A stretch of DNA of 41,760 bases from Candidatus Alloruminococcus vanvlietii (GTDB lineage Bacteria; Bacillota; Clostridia; Oscillospirales; Ruminococcaceae). The stretch spans positions 1-41,760 of the forward strand of contig CAJFVS010000077.1 of NCBI GenBank assembly GCA_904420505.1. The letters are read 5' to 3'. The position numbers and the translations under genes were made by a program. The notes beneath the pieces are model-generated. The model did not search any database. It worked only from the letters and a program-made list of their open reading frames with translations, and was not told where the DNA came from. Of the stretch, positions 40,310-41,760 are shown in pieces; position 1 is the stretch's first letter; each line of letters opens with the position of its first letter.

Positions 40310-40610
40310 GTACCGCGTGATTGTTTCCAAGCAAGCGGCGCAGATGTTGGTTTCACATGCTGCTTTCCTAGCGCAGTCCAGCCCATCGGCGGCACAAAAC
40401 CTGACTGCCGCCTTTCAGCGAGCAGCTATGTCTCTGGAAAGTATGCCGCATCGGTGTCCTTGGCTCATGGGAGATTATATCCCGCAAAACAAATACCGTT
40501 TTATCCTTTTTGAAAAACGCTATATGCTCATTTTCCAAATAAAAGACGATGTTGTATACGCCGATTATGTGGTTGACTGCCGGCAGGATTATGGATGGCT
40601 GCTGCGTTGA
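40296..40610 (+). CDS. RelE/ParE-type toxin
   Basis: 104 residues, start ATG 40296 in the end of the antitoxin gene (14-base overlap, AGGAGG upstream). The fold-typical pattern is visible: N-terminal helix pair, a central FLAQSSPSAAQNLTAAFQRA helix, and a C-terminal beta region with PQNKYRFILFEKRYMLIFQI and DDVVYADYVVDCRQDYGWLL. Ribosome-dependent mRNA cleavage (RelE) and gyrase poisoning (ParE) cannot be distinguished by eye. Confidence 0.88.
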   Translation: METDKYRVIVSKQAAQMLVSHAAFLAQSSPSAAQNLTAAFQRAAMSLESMPHRCPWLMGDYIPQNKYRFILFEKRYMLIFQIKDDVVYADYVVDCRQDYGWLLR

Positions 40611-40672
40611 CAAGTGACATTATAGACGACGTGGGTTGAAGAATTTATTGATTCTATTGTAGAAGAATGAAA

Positions 40673-40700
40673 GCCACCGGTCTTGCCGGTGGCTTTTTTT
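40673..40700 (+). terminator. Terminator, copy 3 of the repeated hairpin
   Basis: GCCACCG-GTCTTGC-CGGTGGC (40673-40693) plus a T-run. Preceded by AATGAAA, as in copy 2. Confidence 0.88.
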
Positions 40701-40725
40701 GTTGCAATTTGTTACGCATCCATGC

Positions 40726-40754
40726 TTGTAACCTGCCGCCGGATTGCGTAAAAT
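40726..40754 (+). promoter_or_regulatory. Promoter of the island lipoprotein
   Basis: TTGTAA (40726-40731), 17-base spacer, TAAAAT (40749-40754), 70 bases before the start codon. Confidence 0.55.
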
Positions 40755-40823
40755 AAAATCACACGAAATCACACGCCAATAAACCATGGCTTGCATGGGT
40801 TATATAAACAAAGGGGTGAGCAT

Positions 40824-41546
40824 ATGAAAAAACCAATTTGCCTTTTGCTGGCAGTATTATTGTGTATAGGCATAGCCGGCTGTTCCACGCCTGGGCAAGG
40901 GGAAAGCGGATTGGCAAGTGGAATAAGCGGCCAGAGCGAACCGGCAAGCCCTAGCTCGGCCCTGGTAGGGAGTTCGCAGGTAAGTGATCCATTATCCAGT
41001 TCTTCTATGCCTCCCCAAACCGGTACAACCGACGAGGAAACGCTCGCGGTATTCCAGGAAAGAGTGCATAAGATAGATAATTCTGGCTTTTTCTGCCATA
41101 ACATCGAAGCCGGCGTTCGGCCCCGTGACGACGGGCTGTGCTTTTATATAGCGGCATATACACTTCTTGGAAGCGATGTGGTCGAAAACACCTACCAGTA
41201 CGCAACGCGGCGTGTAGGCAATCAAGATATGGACAATTACCCTTATACACCTGCTTCTGTAATGGACACAGAGTTGCAGCAATATTTTACGATACCAACG
41301 GATGTTTTACATTTGATGACATCCAGCTATGACGCCGAAATCAACGGCTACTGGGCGCCGGTTGGGCTCGGCGGCAGCACGCCTTCTACCGATGTCACTT
41401 CGTATGAAATCCAAGGAAACGATGCAACCTTATATTGTGAGACCCGAAGTGTTCCGGAATCTGCACCGGTTCTTGCCACGGTGCAGATGGAATATTCCGA
41501 AGAATATGGATGGCGGTTTTCTTCCTGTAAAGTTGTGGAGGAATAA
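40824..41546 (+). CDS. Lipoprotein of unknown function in the island
   Basis: 240 residues. Lipobox IAGC with the lipidated Cys20, then a 40-residue Ser/Pro/Gly-rich linker, and a globular part of about 180 residues with several aromatic and acidic positions (NSGFFCHNIEAGVRPRDDGL, YQYATRRVGNQDMDNYPY, LYCETRSVPESAPVLATVQM). Three Cys after the lipobox could form a disulfide. The start is ATG 40824 with AAGGGGTG upstream; the frame upstream has no site. No family is recognised. Confidence 0.8.
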   Translation: MKKPICLLLAVLLCIGIAGCSTPGQGESGLASGISGQSEPASPSSALVGSSQVSDPLSSSSMPPQTGTTDEETLAVFQERVHKIDNSGFFCHNIEAGVRPRDDGLCFYIAAYTLLGSDVVENTYQYATRRVGNQDMDNYPYTPASVMDTELQQYFTIPTDVLHLMTSSYDAEINGYWAPVGLGGSTPSTDVTSYEIQGNDATLYCETRSVPESAPVLATVQMEYSEEYGWRFSSCKVVEE

Positions 41547-41582
41547 AAAATCTGGAAGGACTCGATCCTTCCAGATTTTTTT
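41545..41582. terminator. Terminator between the lipoprotein and the last gene, both directions
   Basis: AAAAAATCTGGAAGGA, five-base loop, TCCTTCCAGATTTTTTT. Near-perfect, with A and T tails that allow use from both sides. Confidence 0.9.
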
Positions 41583-41590
41583 ACAACCGG

Positions 41591-41760
41591 TTAGGCAAGA
41601 TGGACAAACCCAACACAAACAAAGGTAGAGGTATACCCGGCACGGTTCAAATTAGACCTTGGTAACCGGCGAACAATACCGTCTGTACTGTCCAAAACAT
41701 TTTGCTCGCCAGCCCAGTTTGCTTCAGAGAAGTAAACGTACTGGCTATCTACTTTTTCTA
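41591..41760 (-). CDS. 3' end of an unidentified minus-strand gene (partial)
   Basis: On the minus strand a frame is open from the right window edge to TAA at 41593-41591. Its last 55 residues include VDSQYVYFSEANWAGEQNVL and SNLNRAGYTSTFVCVGFVHL. This is coding-like in composition and converges on the terminator at 41545. The family is not recognised; the N-terminal part lies outside the window. Confidence 0.6.
   Translation of the reverse strand, partial: EKVDSQYVYFSEANWAGEQNVLDSTDGIVRRLPRSNLNRAGYTSTFVCVGFVHLA

Noticed and set aside
38149..41760. attR copy of the tRNA-Arg 3' end
   Set aside because: I looked for a repeat of the tRNA T-arm/acceptor sequence to the right of the tRNA and saw none in the window; the island edge must lie outside or has been lost.
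1..41760. CRISPR array or complete insertion sequence
   Set aside because: No regularly spaced direct repeats, cas genes, or transposase ORFs with inverted ends were seen.

Overview
The window looks like a chromosomal segment of a low-to-mid GC Gram-positive anaerobe of class Clostridia, probably the Oscillospiraceae/Ruminococcaceae group. This is inferred from the gene order mreC-mreD-PBP2-minD-mgsA, the hisS-aspS operon, two T-box leaders, strong AGGAGG-type ribosome sites, several lipoproteins with Ser/Gln/Thr-rich linkers, and protein sequences typical of that group. No rRNA or taxonomic marker is present that would fix the genus.

Layout. 1-4831: cell-shape and division block (mreC partial, mreD, PBP2, a short MinD-like ATPase, methylglyoxal synthase). 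4866-8971: an Asp-type T-box leader, hisS-aspS, and a small lipoprotein. 9242-10560: lrgA/lrgB-type membrane pair. 10741-12591 (minus strand): a TrpB2-type tryptophan synthase beta chain behind a T-box whose specifier reads UGG (Trp). 12661-15021: mannose-6-phosphate isomerase and a D-2-hydroxyacid dehydrogenase. 15416-16651 (minus): biotin ligase and a YfcE-type phosphodiesterase. 16736-17808: three tightly coupled genes of unknown function. 18048-21186 (minus): two tandem, related beta-propeller-like lipoproteins. 21395-24333: an unknown protein, a half-size EamA transporter, an aldo/keto reductase and a HAD phosphatase. 24772-26043 (minus): a CNNM/CorC protein, divergent from a pair of bacterial PH-domain membrane proteins behind a roughly 200-nt leader. 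28703-28884 (minus): tRNA-Met and tRNA-Glu. 29127-30195: a zinc-ribbon membrane protein and an unknown protein. 30720-32387: a MerR regulator divergent from a DUF4097-like lipoprotein, with a classical 19-bp-spacer promoter and a dyad between them. 32850-37665 (minus): a four-gene Gld-type ABC exporter operon with a DUF4340 protein. 38072-38148: tRNA-Arg.

Downstream of tRNA-Arg the character changes to an accessory island that runs off the right edge. It holds a truncated tyrosine integrase fused by an apparent deletion to a truncated sigma-factor gene, a divergent XRE repressor with a dyad operator, a small coiled-coil protein, a Phd/RelE-type toxin-antitoxin pair, a lipoprotein and the 3' end of an unidentified minus-strand gene. 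Three near-identical terminator hairpins punctuate this island.

Most of the window is ordinary core genome. The most noteworthy parts are the regulatory architectures (two T-boxes, one separated from hisS by a spacer and a second promoter; the MerR switch; the PH-gene leader), the tRNA-Arg island remnant with its repeated terminators, the three-gene cassette at 16736-17808, and a set of long GC-rich, stop-poor intergenic spacers of similar composition. I did not find a convincing defence or biosynthetic system, and I saw no CRISPR array or complete insertion sequence.
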